A stretch of 64,000 nt of DNA, from assembly GCA_016124195.1 (NCBI GenBank), contig WGOE01000004.1:1-64000 (forward strand), given 5' to 3'. Below, piece after piece: positions 36,793 to 47,591 of the stretch; position 1 is the stretch's first letter; each line of letters begins with the position of its first letter. This stretch comes from a bacterium (GTDB lineage Bacteria; Pseudomonadota; Alphaproteobacteria; Rhodobacterales; Rhodobacteraceae). Under the pieces are notes generated by a model. That model ran no database searches, was not told the DNA's origin, and saw only the letters and a program-made list of their open reading frames with translations. A program made the translations under genes and the position numbers.

Positions 36793-36893
36793 GTTCTTTC
36801 CTTTCATTCAGGCACAAAGGCTGTGCCAGCGCACCCGGGGCGTGTGACCTCGCCTCTTGTCCGGGCAGGGCGCGTCAGATGCAAGCCCTTGCC

Positions 36894-37379
36894 CTAAAGC
36901 GCTGCAAGGACCTCTGCCGCATGGCCCTTGACCTTGTCGACCTTCCAGATCCGCTCGATCCGTCCGGTGCCGTCGATCAGAAAGGTGGTGCGCAACACGC
37001 CCTGCACGAGCTTGCCAAAGAACAGCTTCTCGCCAAAGGCGCCCCAATCCTCCATCACATGCCCGTCCTTGTCGGACAAGAGCGCAAAGCCGATGCCCAT
37101 CTTGGCCACGAACTTGTCGTGCTTGGCCACCGAATCCTTGGACATTCCCAGAACCGTGACCCCGGCGGCTGCGAAATCTGCCAGATGCGCGTTGATGTCC
37201 ATCACCTGATTGGTGCAAGTGGGTGTACCATCTGCGCCATAGGTGACCAGAAGCACGCGCGCCGGGCGCAGGCCGCTCAGGGTGACGAGCGTTCCGCCAT
37301 CGCGGGGCAGGGTGAAATCGGGGGCCATCTGGCCCTCTGCCAGCGAGGCGGTTGCGGCGGGTGTGGCTGATTGCGTCAT
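36894..37379 (-). CDS. bcp: Bcp/PrxQ-type peroxiredoxin, atypical active site
   Basis: Thiol peroxidase of 161 residues, normal for Bcp. The domain starts QMAPDFTLPRDGGTLVTLSG and the peroxidatic cysteine is in GTPTCTNQ. Two features are odd: the usual proline of the PxxxTxxC motif is replaced (TYGADGTPTC instead of a YPxxxTPGC form), and there is no cysteine five residues later, so a PrxQ-type resolving cysteine is missing and a 1-Cys mechanism is implied. The frame is open far upstream to 37910, but the ATG at 37379 fits the family. Divergent from the AsmA-like gene. Confidence 0.85.
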   Translation of the reverse strand: MTQSATPAATASLAEGQMAPDFTLPRDGGTLVTLSGLRPARVLLVTYGADGTPTCTNQVMDINAHLADFAAAGVTVLGMSKDSVAKHDKFVAKMGIGFALLSDKDGHVMEDWGAFGEKLFFGKLVQGVLRTTFLIDGTGRIERIWKVDKVKGHAAEVLAAL

Positions 37380-37479
37380 GGGCGGCTCCTTGCCTTTTGA
37401 ACGACCGGTCCTTGGCGATCTAGTTGCCTTCCGGCAAAGATAAAGGCAACGCCACGAACGCGGCAAGGAGAAGGCAGGC

Positions 37480-40400
37480 ATGACAGTGGCAGGACAGAAA
37501 GGCGCGCTTGGGGCACCCCCCGGCAGCGCTTTGCCTGATCCCGCCCGCGGGTGTGCCAAAGGCCCGGGCGCGCAGCCGGAAAACGCGACCGACCCCTGCC
37601 GGGACCCCTCCAGTGCCGAGCCCTGCGACCCGCTTGTGCTGCGCCCCGAGGACCGCGCGGGTGCCGGCCCGGTCGCCGCGCGGCGCCGGCGTGGCCGCCG
37701 CGGGCGCCGTGGCTTGCTGGGCGGGCGACTGGTGTTGTTGGTGCTTATGTTCGGCATGGCCCTCTTGACGCTGGAACTGGTCGGCCGGCCGGTCCATCTG
37801 CCGGTCTGGCTGGTGGCCGAGATCGAGACCCGGGTCAACCGCAGCCTCGCCGGGGCGCTGCCCGACAGCGCACTTGCGGTCGGCGGCATCGAAGTCTCGC
37901 TTGGCGACAACTGGGTGCCGCATCTGGTGCTGGAGGATCTGCGGGTGCTGCAGCCGGGCGGGCAGACGCTGCTGACCCTGCCAGAGATCTACCTCAACCT
38001 CGACCCCGCGGGCCTGCTGCAGGGCCAGATCCGCGCCCAGAGCCTGCGGATCGTCGGCGCCCGCCTCGCCCTGCGGCGCGACAGGGACGGGCATTTCGAC
38101 CTGGCGCTCGGCAGCGGCGAGGGGCCGCGCATCGCGAGCCTCGCCGATGCCTTCGACATGCTCGACCGGGTCTTTGCCCTGCCGGCCCTGACCCATCTGC
38201 GCAGCGTCGAGGCCGAGGCGATGAGCCTGTCGCTGACCGACCTGCGCGCCGGCCGCAAATGGGAGGTCGGCGACGGCCATCTGTCGCTGGAAAACCGCGA
38301 GGCCGAACTGGCCGCTCAATTCAGCATGAGCCTCGTGGCCGGCGGCAGCACGCCGGCGCAGGCGGTCTTTACCGCCGTGGCGCAGAAGGGGGCCGGGGTC
38401 GCGCGCCTTTCGGTGCAGGTCGACCGGATCGCCGCGCGCGATCTGGCGGCGCAGACGCCGGTCCTCGGCTGGTTGGGCGTGCTGGATGCGCCGATCTCGG
38501 GGCGGCTGGCCTGTACGATCGACACCCAGGGCATCGAGTCGATGGACGGCAGGCTGGACATCGGCGCCGGCGCCTTGCAGCCGTCGCCCTCGACCACGCC
38601 GATTGCCTTTGACCATGCCACGCTGGGCCTGGGCTACGACCCCGCGGGCGGGCGCATTGTGCTGACCGATCTGGCGGTGCAAAGCCGCACGCTGCACCTG
38701 ACCGCCAAGGGCCAGTCCTATCTGGTCGATGGCGCAGGGCAGGCGATCACCGGCGCGCTGTCGGGGCGCATCCCCGCGGCCTTCGTCGGACAGATCGCGA
38801 TTTCCGACCTGTCGGTCGATCCCGAGGGCCTCTTCGCCGCCCCGGTCCAGTTCAATCAGGGTTCGGTCGATGTACGGCTGCGGCTGGACCCGTTCAGCCT
38901 CGACATCGGGCAACTGGCGCTGAGCCAGGCCGGGGCGCATCTGGGGCTCGCAGGTCAGGTGGTGGCCGATGCCGGCGGCTGGCGCGCGGCCATCGACCTG
39001 ACGCTGAACCGCATCTCGCGCGACAGGCTTCTGGCGCTCTGGCCGCTTCGGCTGGTGCCTGGCACAAGGGCCTGGGTCGCCGAAAACATCCGCAACGCCG
39101 ATCTGTCGGATGTGCGCGCCAGCGTGCGCATCGCGCCGGGCACCGAGGCCCGTGCCGAGCTGGCCTACAGTTTCAACAAGGCCGAACTGCAGTTCATGCC
39201 CAAGATGCCGCCGGTCACCGATGCCGATGGCTATGCGGTCATTCAGGACAAGACCTACACGCTGGTCATGTCGCATGGCCAGGTCACCCCGCCGGAAGGG
39301 GGGGCGATCAATGTCTCGGGCAGCGTCTTTGCCGTGCCTGACATCCTTGCCCATCCCGCGCTGGCCCACATTGACCTGCGCGCCTCTTCCGGGCTGACGG
39401 CGATGCTGTCGCTGCTGGATCAGCCGCCGTTCCACTTCCTGCAAAAGGCGGGCCAGCCGGTCGATCTGGGCAGTGGCACGGTCCAGGCCACGGCGCGGAT
39501 CGTCCTGCCGCTGATCCCGCGCGTCATGCCTTGGGATGTCACGCTCAAGGCCAACGCCACCGTCACCGATTTCGCCTCGGACGTGCTGGTCAAGGGCCAT
39601 CCGATCACCGCCCCGGTCTTGCAGGTCACCGGCACCTCGACCCAACTGACCATCGCGGGCAAGGGGATGATCGGCAAGGTGCCCTTCGATGCGACCTTCG
39701 TGCAGGACATTCCCGCTGTGCCCCATGACGCGGGCGGCCCCGCAGCGCCCTGGCCCGACGAACCCTCGCCCGAGGGGCAGGAGGGCACGCCGGCGCTGGC
39801 CTATACCGGGCCTCTGGCGCTGCCTCCGCCTCCGGCCCGCATCACCGGCCATCTGACCCTGTCGCAGGATGCGGTGGCAGAGTTCGGCCTTGGCCTGCCC
39901 AGGGGCATGGTCACCGGCGCGGCTGATGCCGAAGTGGCGATCAGCCTGCCCAAGGGAACTGCGGGAGAGTTGCACCTGACCTCGGCGCTGGACGGGATGA
40001 CGCTGGCCATTCCCGAGCTGGGCTGGCGCAAGGGCGCCCAGGCGGCGGGCAAGCTTGAAACCGATGTGCGCCTTGGCCCGGTGCCGGAAATCAGCCGGCT
40101 GACCCTCTCCGGCCCCGGCCTTCAGGCGCAGGGGCAGGTCAAGCTCAAGCCCGGTGGCGCGCTGGACGTGGCGCGGTTTGACAAGGTGACGATGGGCGGC
40201 TGGCTCGATGGCGCGGTCGAGATCAGGGGGCGCGGGGCCAATGTACCGGTGGGCTTTGCCGTGACCTCCGGCAGCATCGACCTGCGCAAGTTTCCCGCCA
40301 ACCGGTCTGGCGGCGGCACGGCGGCCGGCAGCCCGCTGACCATCGCGGTGCAGTCGCTGCGGGTCACCGACGGTATCCGGCTTAACGGATTCACCGGGGA

Positions 40401-41190
40401 TTTCTCGCTCAAGGGCGGGTTCAACGGCACGTTCACCGGATCGGTGAACGGGGAGGCCCCGGTGTCGGGCACGGCCGTGCCCACCGCCAACGGCACGGCC
40501 GTGCGGATCAGGTCGGACGACGCGGGCCAGGCGATCAAGGCGGCGGGCCTTTTTGCCACGGCGCATGGCGGCGATCTGGACATGACCCTGCTGCCGCGGA
40601 CCGAGCCCGGCGAATACGACGGCAAGGCCATGATCCGGCACATCCGCGTCAATAACGGTTCGGTCATGGCGGATCTGTTGTCGGCCATCTCGGTCATCGG
40701 CCTCTTGCAGCAACTGGGCGGCGAGGGGATCGTCTTTGAACGGGCCGAGGCCCAGTTCCACATCACCCCGATCGTGATCGACATCCAGAAAGGCTCCGCC
40801 ATCGGCGCCTCGATGGGCGTTTCGCTGGAGGGGCTTTATCATTCCGACACTTCGGCTCTGGACATGCGGGGCGTGGTGTCGCCGATCTACCTTTTGAACG
40901 GCATCGGCTCGATCCTGACCCGCAAGGGCGAGGGTCTGTTCGGCTTTGCCTACCGGCTGCGTGGATCGGCGGCCAAGCCTGTCGTGTCGGTCAACCCGCT
41001 GTCGATCCTGACGCCGGGCATGTTCCGCGACCTCTTCCGGGCGCCCGCGCCCTCGTTGCCGCAAAGCCCGGCTGACGCTGCGCCCCAGATTGCGCCGCAA
41101 GCCACGCCCCAGATTGTGCCCCAGACACCGACCCAACCTCCGTCACAAGTCCGGAGCCCATCCCAGACCTCAGGGGGAGGAGACAGATGA
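37480..41190 (+). CDS. AsmA-like/DUF3971 large membrane-anchored protein
   Basis: Very long protein of 1236 residues. A disordered, arginine-rich N-terminus (to about 78) precedes one membrane helix ([20 protein letters not shown]), then a long beta-rich periplasmic part of DUF3971/AsmA type, with a C-terminal AsmA-like section (about 950-1190; [34 protein letters not shown]) and a proline/glutamine tail. Proteins of the AsmA/YhdP/TamB clan are thought to bridge the two membranes and move phospholipid to the outer membrane; that role here is inferred. Its stop overlaps the queA start by four bases (ATGA). Confidence 0.88.
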   Translation: MTVAGQKGALGAPPGSALPDPARGCAKGPGAQPENATDPCRDPSSAEPCDPLVLRPEDRAGAGPVAARRRRGRRGRRGLLGGRLVLLVLMFGMALLTLELVGRPVHLPVWLVAEIETRVNRSLAGALPDSALAVGGIEVSLGDNWVPHLVLEDLRVLQPGGQTLLTLPEIYLNLDPAGLLQGQIRAQSLRIVGARLALRRDRDGHFDLALGSGEGPRIASLADAFDMLDRVFALPALTHLRSVEAEAMSLSLTDLRAGRKWEVGDGHLSLENREAELAAQFSMSLVAGGSTPAQAVFTAVAQKGAGVARLSVQVDRIAARDLAAQTPVLGWLGVLDAPISGRLACTIDTQGIESMDGRLDIGAGALQPSPSTTPIAFDHATLGLGYDPAGGRIVLTDLAVQSRTLHLTAKGQSYLVDGAGQAITGALSGRIPAAFVGQIAISDLSVDPEGLFAAPVQFNQGSVDVRLRLDPFSLDIGQLALSQAGAHLGLAGQVVADAGGWRAAIDLTLNRISRDRLLALWPLRLVPGTRAWVAENIRNADLSDVRASVRIAPGTEARAELAYSFNKAELQFMPKMPPVTDADGYAVIQDKTYTLVMSHGQVTPPEGGAINVSGSVFAVPDILAHPALAHIDLRASSGLTAMLSLLDQPPFHFLQKAGQPVDLGSGTVQATARIVLPLIPRVMPWDVTLKANATVTDFASDVLVKGHPITAPVLQVTGTSTQLTIAGKGMIGKVPFDATFVQDIPAVPHDAGGPAAPWPDEPSPEGQEGTPALAYTGPLALPPPPARITGHLTLSQDAVAEFGLGLPRGMVTGAADAEVAISLPKGTAGELHLTSALDGMTLAIPELGWRKGAQAAGKLETDVRLGPVPEISRLTLSGPGLQAQGQVKLKPGGALDVARFDKVTMGGWLDGAVEIRGRGANVPVGFAVTSGSIDLRKFPANRSGGGTAAGSPLTIAVQSLRVTDGIRLNGFTGDFSLKGGFNGTFTGSVNGEAPVSGTAVPTANGTAVRIRSDDAGQAIKAAGLFATAHGGDLDMTLLPRTEPGEYDGKAMIRHIRVNNGSVMADLLSAISVIGLLQQLGGEGIVFERAEAQFHITPIVIDIQKGSAIGASMGVSLEGLYHSDTSALDMRGVVSPIYLLNGIGSILTRKGEGLFGFAYRLRGSAAKPVVSVNPLSILTPGMFRDLFRAPAPSLPQSPADAAPQIAPQATPQIVPQTPTQPPSQVRSPSQTSGGGDR

Positions 41191-42218
41191 AACTGTCCGA
41201 TTTCGACTTTGACCTGCCAGAAGACCTGATCGCCACGCGGCCCGCCCGCCCGCGCAGTTCGGCGCGCCTTCTGCTGGCCGAGGGCGATGCGATCCGCGAT
41301 CTGCATGTGCGCGACCTTCCCGAGGTGTTTCGCCCCGGCGATCGGCTGATTCTGAACAACACCCGCGTCATTCCGGCGCGCCTCTTCGGCACGCGCCGGC
41401 GCGGCGACGCCACCGCACGGGTGGAAGTGACCCTGCTGGAGCCTCTGCCCCAGGGCTGGCGTGCCCTCGCCAAGCCGCTGCGCAAGGTGCAGGTCGGTGA
41501 GGAGATCCGCTTTTCCGATGCGCTTTCGGCGACGGTCGCGCAGAAGTCCGAAACCGATCTGGTGCTGAGCTTCAACCTGACCGGCCTCGATTTCGATGCC
41601 GCGCTGGCCGAGGCGGGGCAGATGCCGCTGCCGCCCTATATCGCGGCCAAGCGCCCCGCCGACGCACAGGACCGCGAGGATTACCAGACCGTGTTTGCCC
41701 GCCACTCGGGCGCGGTGGCTGCCCCCACCGCAAGCCTTCATTTCGAACCCTGGCTTCTGGACGCCCTGCGCGCCAAGGGGGTGGAATTCACCGAAGTCAC
41801 CCTGCATGTCGGCGCAGGCACCTTCCTGCCCGTCAAGGTCGAGGATGTGACCACCCACAAGATGCATGCCGAATGGGGTGAGGTGACGCCCGAGGCCGCG
41901 GCCGAGATGAATGCCACCAAGGCCGCCGGTGGCCGGGTGATCCCCATCGGCACCACCGCGCTGCGCCTGATCGAAAGCGCCGCCGCCTCGGGCCGGGTCG
42001 AGCCCTGGCGCGGCAGCACCGACATCTTCATCTACCCCGGCTACAAGTTCCGCGTGACCGATGCGCTGATGACCAACTTCCACCTGCCCAAATCGACCCT
42101 GCTGATGCTGGTCTCGGCCCTGATGGGGGCCGAGCGGATGCGCCACGTTTATGCGCATGCGGTTACAAAAGGCTACCGGTTCTTCTCTTATGGGGATGCG
42201 TCTTTGCTGATACCGTGA
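41187..42218 (+). CDS. queA: S-adenosylmethionine:tRNA ribosyltransferase-isomerase
   Basis: Cytoplasmic enzyme of 343 residues that moves the ribose part of SAM onto preQ1 in tRNA, giving epoxyqueuosine. Family features are clear: [20 protein letters not shown] at the N-terminus, [13 protein letters not shown], the [17 protein letters not shown] segment and the C-terminal [19 protein letters not shown]. Full length. It is coupled to the AsmA-like gene by a four-base overlap. Confidence 0.96.
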   Translation: MKLSDFDFDLPEDLIATRPARPRSSARLLLAEGDAIRDLHVRDLPEVFRPGDRLILNNTRVIPARLFGTRRRGDATARVEVTLLEPLPQGWRALAKPLRKVQVGEEIRFSDALSATVAQKSETDLVLSFNLTGLDFDAALAEAGQMPLPPYIAAKRPADAQDREDYQTVFARHSGAVAAPTASLHFEPWLLDALRAKGVEFTEVTLHVGAGTFLPVKVEDVTTHKMHAEWGEVTPEAAAEMNATKAAGGRVIPIGTTALRLIESAAASGRVEPWRGSTDIFIYPGYKFRVTDALMTNFHLPKSTLLMLVSALMGAERMRHVYAHAVTKGYRFFSYGDASLLIP

Positions 42219-42308
42219 AGCCGGGCGGTGGCACCCGTCCTTCCGTCGCAAATTGCCCTGTCGTTAACCAATCCGCTGATATGACCGTCAGGCGTGATGG
42301 AGATTGAA

Positions 42309-43565
42309 ATGCTGAAAGTCCTCGCCCAATCCTGGCCGCTCTTGCTGGGCATCATGCTTTTGATGCTGGGCAACGGCATGCAGGGCACGCTTCTGGGCAT
42401 CCGGGGCGGGATCGAGCATTTCACCACGCTGCAGATGTCGATGGTGATGTCGTGCTATTTCATCGGCTTCCTCTTCGGGTCGCGCATGGCGCCCGAGATG
42501 ATCCGCCGCGTGGGCCACGTGCGGGTCTTTGCCGCGCTGGGCTCGATGATCTCGGCGGTGCTGATCATGTATGCGGTGGCGCCGGAATGGATCGCCTGGG
42601 CGCTGATGCGGGTGCTGATCGGGTTTTCGTTTTCGGGCGTCTATATCACCGCGGAAAGCTGGCTCAATGCCGCCTCGACGAACGAGACGCGGGGGCAGGC
42701 GCTGTCCTTGTACCTGATCATGCAGATGATCGGCATCATCGCGGCGCAGCTGTTGCTGAACACGGCCGATCCTTCGGGCTATGTGCTGTTCGTCATCCCC
42801 TCGATCCTGGTCTCGCTGGCCTTCACGCCGATCCTTTTGTCGGTTGTGCCCGCGCCGCCCTTCGCCTCGACCAAACCCTTGAGCTTCAAGCGGCTTTACA
42901 AGGCCTCGCCGCTGGGCTGCGTTGGCATGTTCCTGCTGGGCGGGGTGTTTTCGGCGCAGTTCGGCATGGCCTCGGTCTGGGGCACGCAGGCCGGGCTGTC
43001 GGTGAAGGAAATCTCGATCTTCGTGGCCTTCATCTATGTCGGCGGGCTGGTGCTGCAATATCCGATCGGCTGGCTGTCGGACCGGATGGACCGGCGGCTT
43101 GTCGTCCTGTGGCTGTCGCTGGCGGGCGCGGCGGGGCTGATGATCCCGCCCTTGTTCACCGTGCTGCCTTTTGGTCAGACGCCGTTCTGGCTGCTGGTTC
43201 TGGTGGGGGCGTTGGCCGGGGGCATATCGAACCCGCTTTATTCGCTGCTGGTGGCCTATGTGAACGACTATCTTGACAAATCCGACATGGCTGCCGCCTC
43301 GGCCGGGCTGATCTTCATCAACGGTCTGGGGGCGATCGGCGGGCCATTGATCACCGGCTGGATCATGGGACGGATCGGGCCGGACGGCTTTTTCCTGTTC
43401 ATGGCGCTCTTGTTCGGGGGCATGGCGCTTTACACTGCCTGGCGCATGACCCGCCGTCAGGCGCCCGAGGCGCAGGGCGCCTTCACGCCCACCATGCCCA
43501 CCATCTCGATCGTCGCGGTCGAGGCGGCGCTGGAAAGACCTGACGTAGCACCCCGCAAGGCCTGA
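42309..43565 (+). CDS. MFS transporter (YcaD-like)
   Basis: Major facilitator of 418 residues with 12 hydrophobic segments. The N-terminal half has LLLMLGNGMQGTLLGIRGGIE and the loop motif GSRMAPEMIRRVGHVRVF. The middle loop (FKRLYKASPLGCVGMFLLGG) and the WLSDRMDRR motif in the second half fit the YcaD/MFS_1 group. The substrate is unknown. ATG 42309 has GGAG six bases before it and is preferred to the ATG at 42297. A single gene between queA and the DUF924 gene. Confidence 0.85.
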   Translation: MLKVLAQSWPLLLGIMLLMLGNGMQGTLLGIRGGIEHFTTLQMSMVMSCYFIGFLFGSRMAPEMIRRVGHVRVFAALGSMISAVLIMYAVAPEWIAWALMRVLIGFSFSGVYITAESWLNAASTNETRGQALSLYLIMQMIGIIAAQLLLNTADPSGYVLFVIPSILVSLAFTPILLSVVPAPPFASTKPLSFKRLYKASPLGCVGMFLLGGVFSAQFGMASVWGTQAGLSVKEISIFVAFIYVGGLVLQYPIGWLSDRMDRRLVVLWLSLAGAAGLMIPPLFTVLPFGQTPFWLLVLVGALAGGISNPLYSLLVAYVNDYLDKSDMAAASAGLIFINGLGAIGGPLITGWIMGRIGPDGFFLFMALLFGGMALYTAWRMTRRQAPEAQGAFTPTMPTISIVAVEAALERPDVAPRKA

Positions 43566-43672
43566 GGTCTTCCAGACCCGAGGCCTGTCGCCCGCGTTGC
43601 ACCCATGCGGCAAACCTGTCAGTCTGGTCTTTCGAGGGTTGGTCGCCCGGAAACCTATGTCGAGGGGGCATC

Positions 43673-44260
43673 ATGTCTGATCCGGTCGAGGTTCTGGATT
43701 TCTGGCTGGGCGAGGTCGGCCCCAAGGGCTGGTACGCCGGCGGGGAGGACCTGGACAGCCGGTGCAGCGCCGCGTTCCAGGACCTTTGGCAAGCGGCGCG
43801 CGATGGTGGGCTTGACCATTGGGTCGAGGGCACGGTGGCGACACTGGCCTATCTGATCCTGACCGACCAGTTGCCGCGCAACGTGTACCGCGGCACGGCC
43901 GACAGTTTCGCCACCGATCCGCTCGCCCGCGCCGCTGCCCGCCGGGCGTTGGAAGAAGGCTGGGACCTCGCCGCCCCCGAGCCGGAACGCCAGTTCTTCT
44001 ACATGCCCTTCGAACATTCCGAAGACCCGCAGGATCAGGCCCTCGCCGTCCGCCTCATGCAGGAGCGCATGGCCTCGGACCCCGAAATGGCGCTGCATGC
44101 CCGCGCCCATCAGGAAATGATCGCCCGTTTTGGCCGCTTTCCGTCGCGAAATTCCGCGCTTGGCCGGGCCTCCACACCCGCGGAGGTGGAGTTTTTGGCA
44201 CAAGGTGGCTATGCCGCGCTTGTCAAAGCGCTTCGGGCCAGTCATGCAAAGGGTGCATAG
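43673..44260 (+). CDS. DUF924 family protein
   Basis: Cytoplasmic helical protein of 195 residues, usual for DUF924. Family landmarks: VLDFWLGEVGPKGWY at the N-terminus, LILTDQLPRNVYRGTADSFA, and QFFYMPFEHSEDPQDQ. The family has a TPR-like helical fold with no known activity. Good GAGGGGG ribosome binding site. It lies 75 bp before lpdA. Confidence 0.88.
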   Translation: MSDPVEVLDFWLGEVGPKGWYAGGEDLDSRCSAAFQDLWQAARDGGLDHWVEGTVATLAYLILTDQLPRNVYRGTADSFATDPLARAAARRALEEGWDLAAPEPERQFFYMPFEHSEDPQDQALAVRLMQERMASDPEMALHARAHQEMIARFGRFPSRNSALGRASTPAEVEFLAQGGYAALVKALRASHAKGA

Positions 44261-44335
44261 GGCCACGGCTCTGGCAGTGTTGCCGGGCTTTTCCGGATAG
44301 TTTAATGGCAAACTACTTTTTCAAGGGAGGAAAAG

Positions 44336-45730
44336 ATGGCTGCCCAGACCTTCGATGTTGTCGTGATCGGTGCCGGCCCCGGGGGCTATGTCGCGGCGAT
44401 CCGTGCCGCTCAGCTTGGCCAGAAGGTGGCCATAGTCGAGCGCGAGAACCTTGGCGGCATCTGCCTCAACTGGGGTTGCATCCCGACCAAGGCGCTGCTG
44501 CGCTCGGCCGAGGTGTTCCATCTGATGCACCGCGCCAAGGAATTCGGCCTCGCCGCGACTGGCGTGAGCTTTGACCTTGACGCCGTGGTGACCCGGTCGC
44601 GCGGCGTGGCCAAGCAGCTGTCGGGCGGTATCGGTCATCTGATGAAGAAGAACAAGGTCACGGTCTTCATGGGCACGGCCACGTTGACCAAGCCCGGCCT
44701 CGTCACGGTCAAGACCGACAAGGGCAGCGACGAATTGACCGCCAAGGCGATCATCCTCGCCACCGGAGCGCGGGCGCGCGAACTGCCGGGGCTTGAGGCG
44801 GACGGCGATCTGGTCTGGACCTATCGCCACGCCCTGCAACCCAAGCGCATGCCGAAAAAGCTGCTGGTGATCGGATCGGGCGCCATCGGCATCGAATTCG
44901 CCAGTTTCTTCAACACGCTGGGCGCCGATACCACGGTGGTCGAGGTGATGGACCGTGTCCTGCCGGTCGAGGATGCCGAAATCAGCGCCTTTGCCAAGAA
45001 GGCCTTCGTCAAGCAGGGGATGAAGATCCTCGAAAAGACCACGGTGAAAAAGCTCGACCGTTCGCCCGGCAAGGTCGTGGCGCATCTGGAGGACGCCAAG
45101 GGCACCACGACGCAGGAATTCGACACGGTCATCTCGGCCGTGGGGATCGTGGGCAATGTGGAAAACCTCGGGCTCGAGGCTCTGGGGGTCAAGATCGACC
45201 GCACTCATGTGGTGACGGATGAATATTGCCGCACTGGCGTGCCCGGGCTTTACGCCATCGGCGACATCGCCGGCGCGCCGTGGTTGGCCCACAAGGCCAG
45301 CCATGAGGGTGTGATGGTGGCCGAACTGATCGCGGGCGGCCATCCGCATCCGATCAAGCCCGGCTCGATCGCCGGTTGCACCTATTGCCATCCGCAGGTC
45401 GCTTCGGTCGGCATGACCGAACAGAAGGCCAAGGACGCGGGCTACACGGTCAAGGTCGGCCATTTCCCCTTCATCGGCAACGGCAAGGCGATTGCCCTGG
45501 GCGAGGCTGAGGGCATGATCAAGACCGTCTTCGACGCCAAGACCGGTGAACTTCTGGGCGCGCACATGGTCGGCGCCGAAGTGACCGAGCTGATCCAGGG
45601 CTATGTCATCGGCCGCCAGCTCGAGACGACGGAAGAGGACTTGATGGCCACCGTCTTCCCGCATCCGACCCTGTCCGAAATGATGCACGAATCGGTGTTG
45701 GACGCCTACGGCCGCGCCATCCACTTCTAG
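44336..45730 (+). CDS. lpdA: Dihydrolipoyl dehydrogenase
   Basis: FAD- and NAD-dependent E3 subunit (464 residues) that reoxidises lipoamide in the pyruvate or 2-oxoglutarate dehydrogenase complexes. The FAD motif GAGPGGYVAAIRAAQ, the redox pair Cys43/Cys48 in GGICLNWGCIPTK, the second nucleotide motif IGSGAIGIEFAS and the C-terminal HPHPTLSEMMHE with the catalytic histidine are present. It has no lipoyl domain. A strong GGAGGAAAAG site precedes the start. The E1 and E2 genes are not in the window, so its complex cannot be fixed, though this form resembles the E3 linked to alphaproteobacterial pdh clusters. Confidence 0.95.
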   Translation: MAAQTFDVVVIGAGPGGYVAAIRAAQLGQKVAIVERENLGGICLNWGCIPTKALLRSAEVFHLMHRAKEFGLAATGVSFDLDAVVTRSRGVAKQLSGGIGHLMKKNKVTVFMGTATLTKPGLVTVKTDKGSDELTAKAIILATGARARELPGLEADGDLVWTYRHALQPKRMPKKLLVIGSGAIGIEFASFFNTLGADTTVVEVMDRVLPVEDAEISAFAKKAFVKQGMKILEKTTVKKLDRSPGKVVAHLEDAKGTTTQEFDTVISAVGIVGNVENLGLEALGVKIDRTHVVTDEYCRTGVPGLYAIGDIAGAPWLAHKASHEGVMVAELIAGGHPHPIKPGSIAGCTYCHPQVASVGMTEQKAKDAGYTVKVGHFPFIGNGKAIALGEAEGMIKTVFDAKTGELLGAHMVGAEVTELIQGYVIGRQLETTEEDLMATVFPHPTLSEMMHESVLDAYGRAIHF

Positions 45731-45982
45731 AGGTGAGGGCTGGCGCAGGGGCCTGCGCGGCTTTGGTGCGCCGCACAGGCCGCTTTCGTCTTGCGTTTGC
45801 GGCGGTTGCCTTCATCGCCAGAGATGGCTGCAGGGTCCTGCGTCTGTCTGGAAAAGGCAGCCCGGCATGCGGCCGATCTGATCCCATTGCCGGACTTGCG
45901 CGCCACCCCGCATGCGCTTATCGCCGGTCCGGTGCCCGCAGAATTTGGCGCGGACCGGGTGTGATGGGGGCAAAAGAGGACG

Positions 45983-47155
45983 ATGCGGGCGGGTTTGACG
46001 ATTTTCGCTCTGTGGTGCGCAGGCCTCGGGGCTGCGGCGCAGTTCGGCAAGATCTCGATCGCCTATGAGGCGCTGGGTCTGGCCTATCCGGCCGAGGCGG
46101 GGGTCTGGATCGGGCTGATGGTGTCGATTGTCGGCATGGTCGGGCTGGTCTTTGGCACCACGGCGGGTCTGGTCGTGGCGCGGGTCGGGGCGCGGCGGGC
46201 CATTCTGGCGGCGCTGCTGCTGGGGGCCGTGGTCTCGCTGGTCGAATCCTTCCTGCCGCCCTATCCGCTGATGATGCTGGCCCGCGTGCTGGAGGGGTGT
46301 TCGCATCTTTGCATCGTGGTGGTTGGGCCGACGGCGATCGCTGCTGTTGCGCCGCCGGCCCGGCAGGGGGCGGCCATGACGCTCTGGTCCTCGTTCTTCG
46401 GGCTGACCTATGCGGTGTTGGCCTGGATCGGCCCCGGGATCCTGGCCAGCGGCGGCATTGCCGGCCTGTTCCGCCTGCATGCGCTGTGGCTGGTGCTATG
46501 TGCGGCGGCACTGCTTCCCTTGATGCCAGGCGATGTGCGCCCCGCCGTTGCCGCCGGACAAAAGAGCCTGCTGCGCCAGCATGTCGAGATCTACGCCTCG
46601 CCCTTCCTCGCCGCGCCCGCCACCGGATTTGTTTGCTACACCGTGACTTACGTGGCGGTCCTGACGCTGATGCCGCCGATGCTGGGCGCCTGGGGTGGGT
46701 TCGTCGGCGTGGCGCTGCCCCTCGTGTCGATCGGGGTCAGCCTGAGCCTTGGCGTCTGGCTACTGGGCCGGGTCAGCGCGGTGCGGCTGGTGCAGGCGGG
46801 CTTTGCCGTGGCCTGTTGCGCCACGATCCTGCTGTGGACCTTCTGGGGGCAGGGGCTGGCCATGGTCGCGGCAGCACTGCTTTTGGGCGCAAGCCTTGGC
46901 ATCGTCCAGGGTGCGAGCTTCGCCTCGATCCCGCAGTTGAACCATGCGCCGCAGGACCGCGCCCGCGCCGCCGGCGCCATCGCGCAGCTGGGCAATCTGG
47001 GCACTGTCACCGGCACGCCCCTGCTGGCCCTGCTGATCGAGAGGGCAGGGGTGACCGGCCTGACCCTGTTCCTTCTGGGATTTTCTCTGCTGGGCCTGAT
47101 GATCCACGCCCTGCAGGCCAGCCGGCGTGCGGCCTTCGGCGTCAGACCCGGATGA
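45983..47155 (+). CDS. MFS transporter (CynX-like)
   Basis: Major facilitator protein of 390 residues with 12 hydrophobic helices. The first loop carries LVVARVGARRAIL, and GCSHLCIVVVGPTAIAAVAP fits helix 4. The pattern resembles the cyanate/metabolite transporter CynX group; the substrate is unknown. Its last 14 bases overlap the 3' end of the convergent rhodanese gene. The 250 bp before it holds only a short GC hairpin (45743-45758) after lpdA and no gene. Confidence 0.84.
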   Translation: MRAGLTIFALWCAGLGAAAQFGKISIAYEALGLAYPAEAGVWIGLMVSIVGMVGLVFGTTAGLVVARVGARRAILAALLLGAVVSLVESFLPPYPLMMLARVLEGCSHLCIVVVGPTAIAAVAPPARQGAAMTLWSSFFGLTYAVLAWIGPGILASGGIAGLFRLHALWLVLCAAALLPLMPGDVRPAVAAGQKSLLRQHVEIYASPFLAAPATGFVCYTVTYVAVLTLMPPMLGAWGGFVGVALPLVSIGVSLSLGVWLLGRVSAVRLVQAGFAVACCATILLWTFWGQGLAMVAAALLLGASLGIVQGASFASIPQLNHAPQDRARAAGAIAQLGNLGTVTGTPLLALLIERAGVTGLTLFLLGFSLLGLMIHALQASRRAAFGVRPG

Positions 47156-47504
47156 CCGGCCCGCCAGCCTGCATCCAGTTTGAAAAGCCGCCAAGGTTCA
47201 TCGCGTCATAGCCCAGCTTTTGCAGCGCCTGCACCGCCATGCCCGACCGCCCGCCCGAGGCGCAGAACACCGCGACCGGCTTGTCAGCCTTGAAGCGCTT
47301 GTCATGGTCCGGGCCCTTCGGATCGGCCTTCATCGCGATCAGCGCCACGGGAATATGGATCGCCCCTTTCGCCGTGCCCGAAGCCTGCAACTCTGCCCTT
47401 TCTCGTACATCGACGAGAAGGACTTTACCTGCGGCCACTTTGGCCATCAGATCCGGAAGAGACAGTTGCGGCTTGGCGGCGGCGGGGCGCAGAAAGTTGA
47501 ACAT
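47142..47504 (-). CDS. Rhodanese-like sulfurtransferase
   Basis: Single-domain rhodanese of 120 residues. The active-site loop CASGGRSG carries the persulfide cysteine, the CH2A-like segment reads VLLVDVRERAEL, and NLGGFSNWMQAGGPV closes the domain. It probably handles reactive sulfur species in the cytoplasm. It has its own promoter with an ATTC-N8-GAAT operator in the -35/-10 spacer, pointing to a persulfide-sensing SqrR/BigR repressor. A DUF2892 protein, the second domain of YgaP-type membrane rhodaneses, is encoded just past uvrA. Confidence 0.9.
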   Translation of the reverse strand: MFNFLRPAAAKPQLSLPDLMAKVAAGKVLLVDVRERAELQASGTAKGAIHIPVALIAMKADPKGPDHDKRFKADKPVAVFCASGGRSGMAVQALQKLGYDAMNLGGFSNWMQAGGPVIRV

Positions 47505-47530
47505 GGCTGACCTCTGGTTGCGTTGTTTTA

Positions 47531-47558
47531 CATATATTCAGAAATATGAATTTGTAAA
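47531..47558 (-). promoter_or_regulatory. Rhodanese promoter with SqrR/BigR-like operator
   Basis: On the minus strand, TTTACA (47558-47553) and TATATG (47536-47531) lie 16 bases apart as -35 and -10. The palindrome ATTC-AGAAATAT-GAAT at 47536-47551 fills the spacer. ATTC-N8-GAAT is the consensus described for the Rhodobacter capsulatus sulfide-responsive repressor SqrR and its relative BigR, which control rhodanese genes. The position is ideal for repression. The regulator gene is not in the window. Confidence 0.7.
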
Positions 47559-47591
47559 GAGCCCAAAGGAAGTTTCTCTGCCGCTGCATAC

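Noticed and set aside
37420-41136. 1238-residue minus-strand open frame opposite the AsmA-like gene
   Set aside because: Long antisense frames are expected in DNA of this GC content; the plus-strand protein has a membrane anchor, AsmA-like features and a coupled queA gene.
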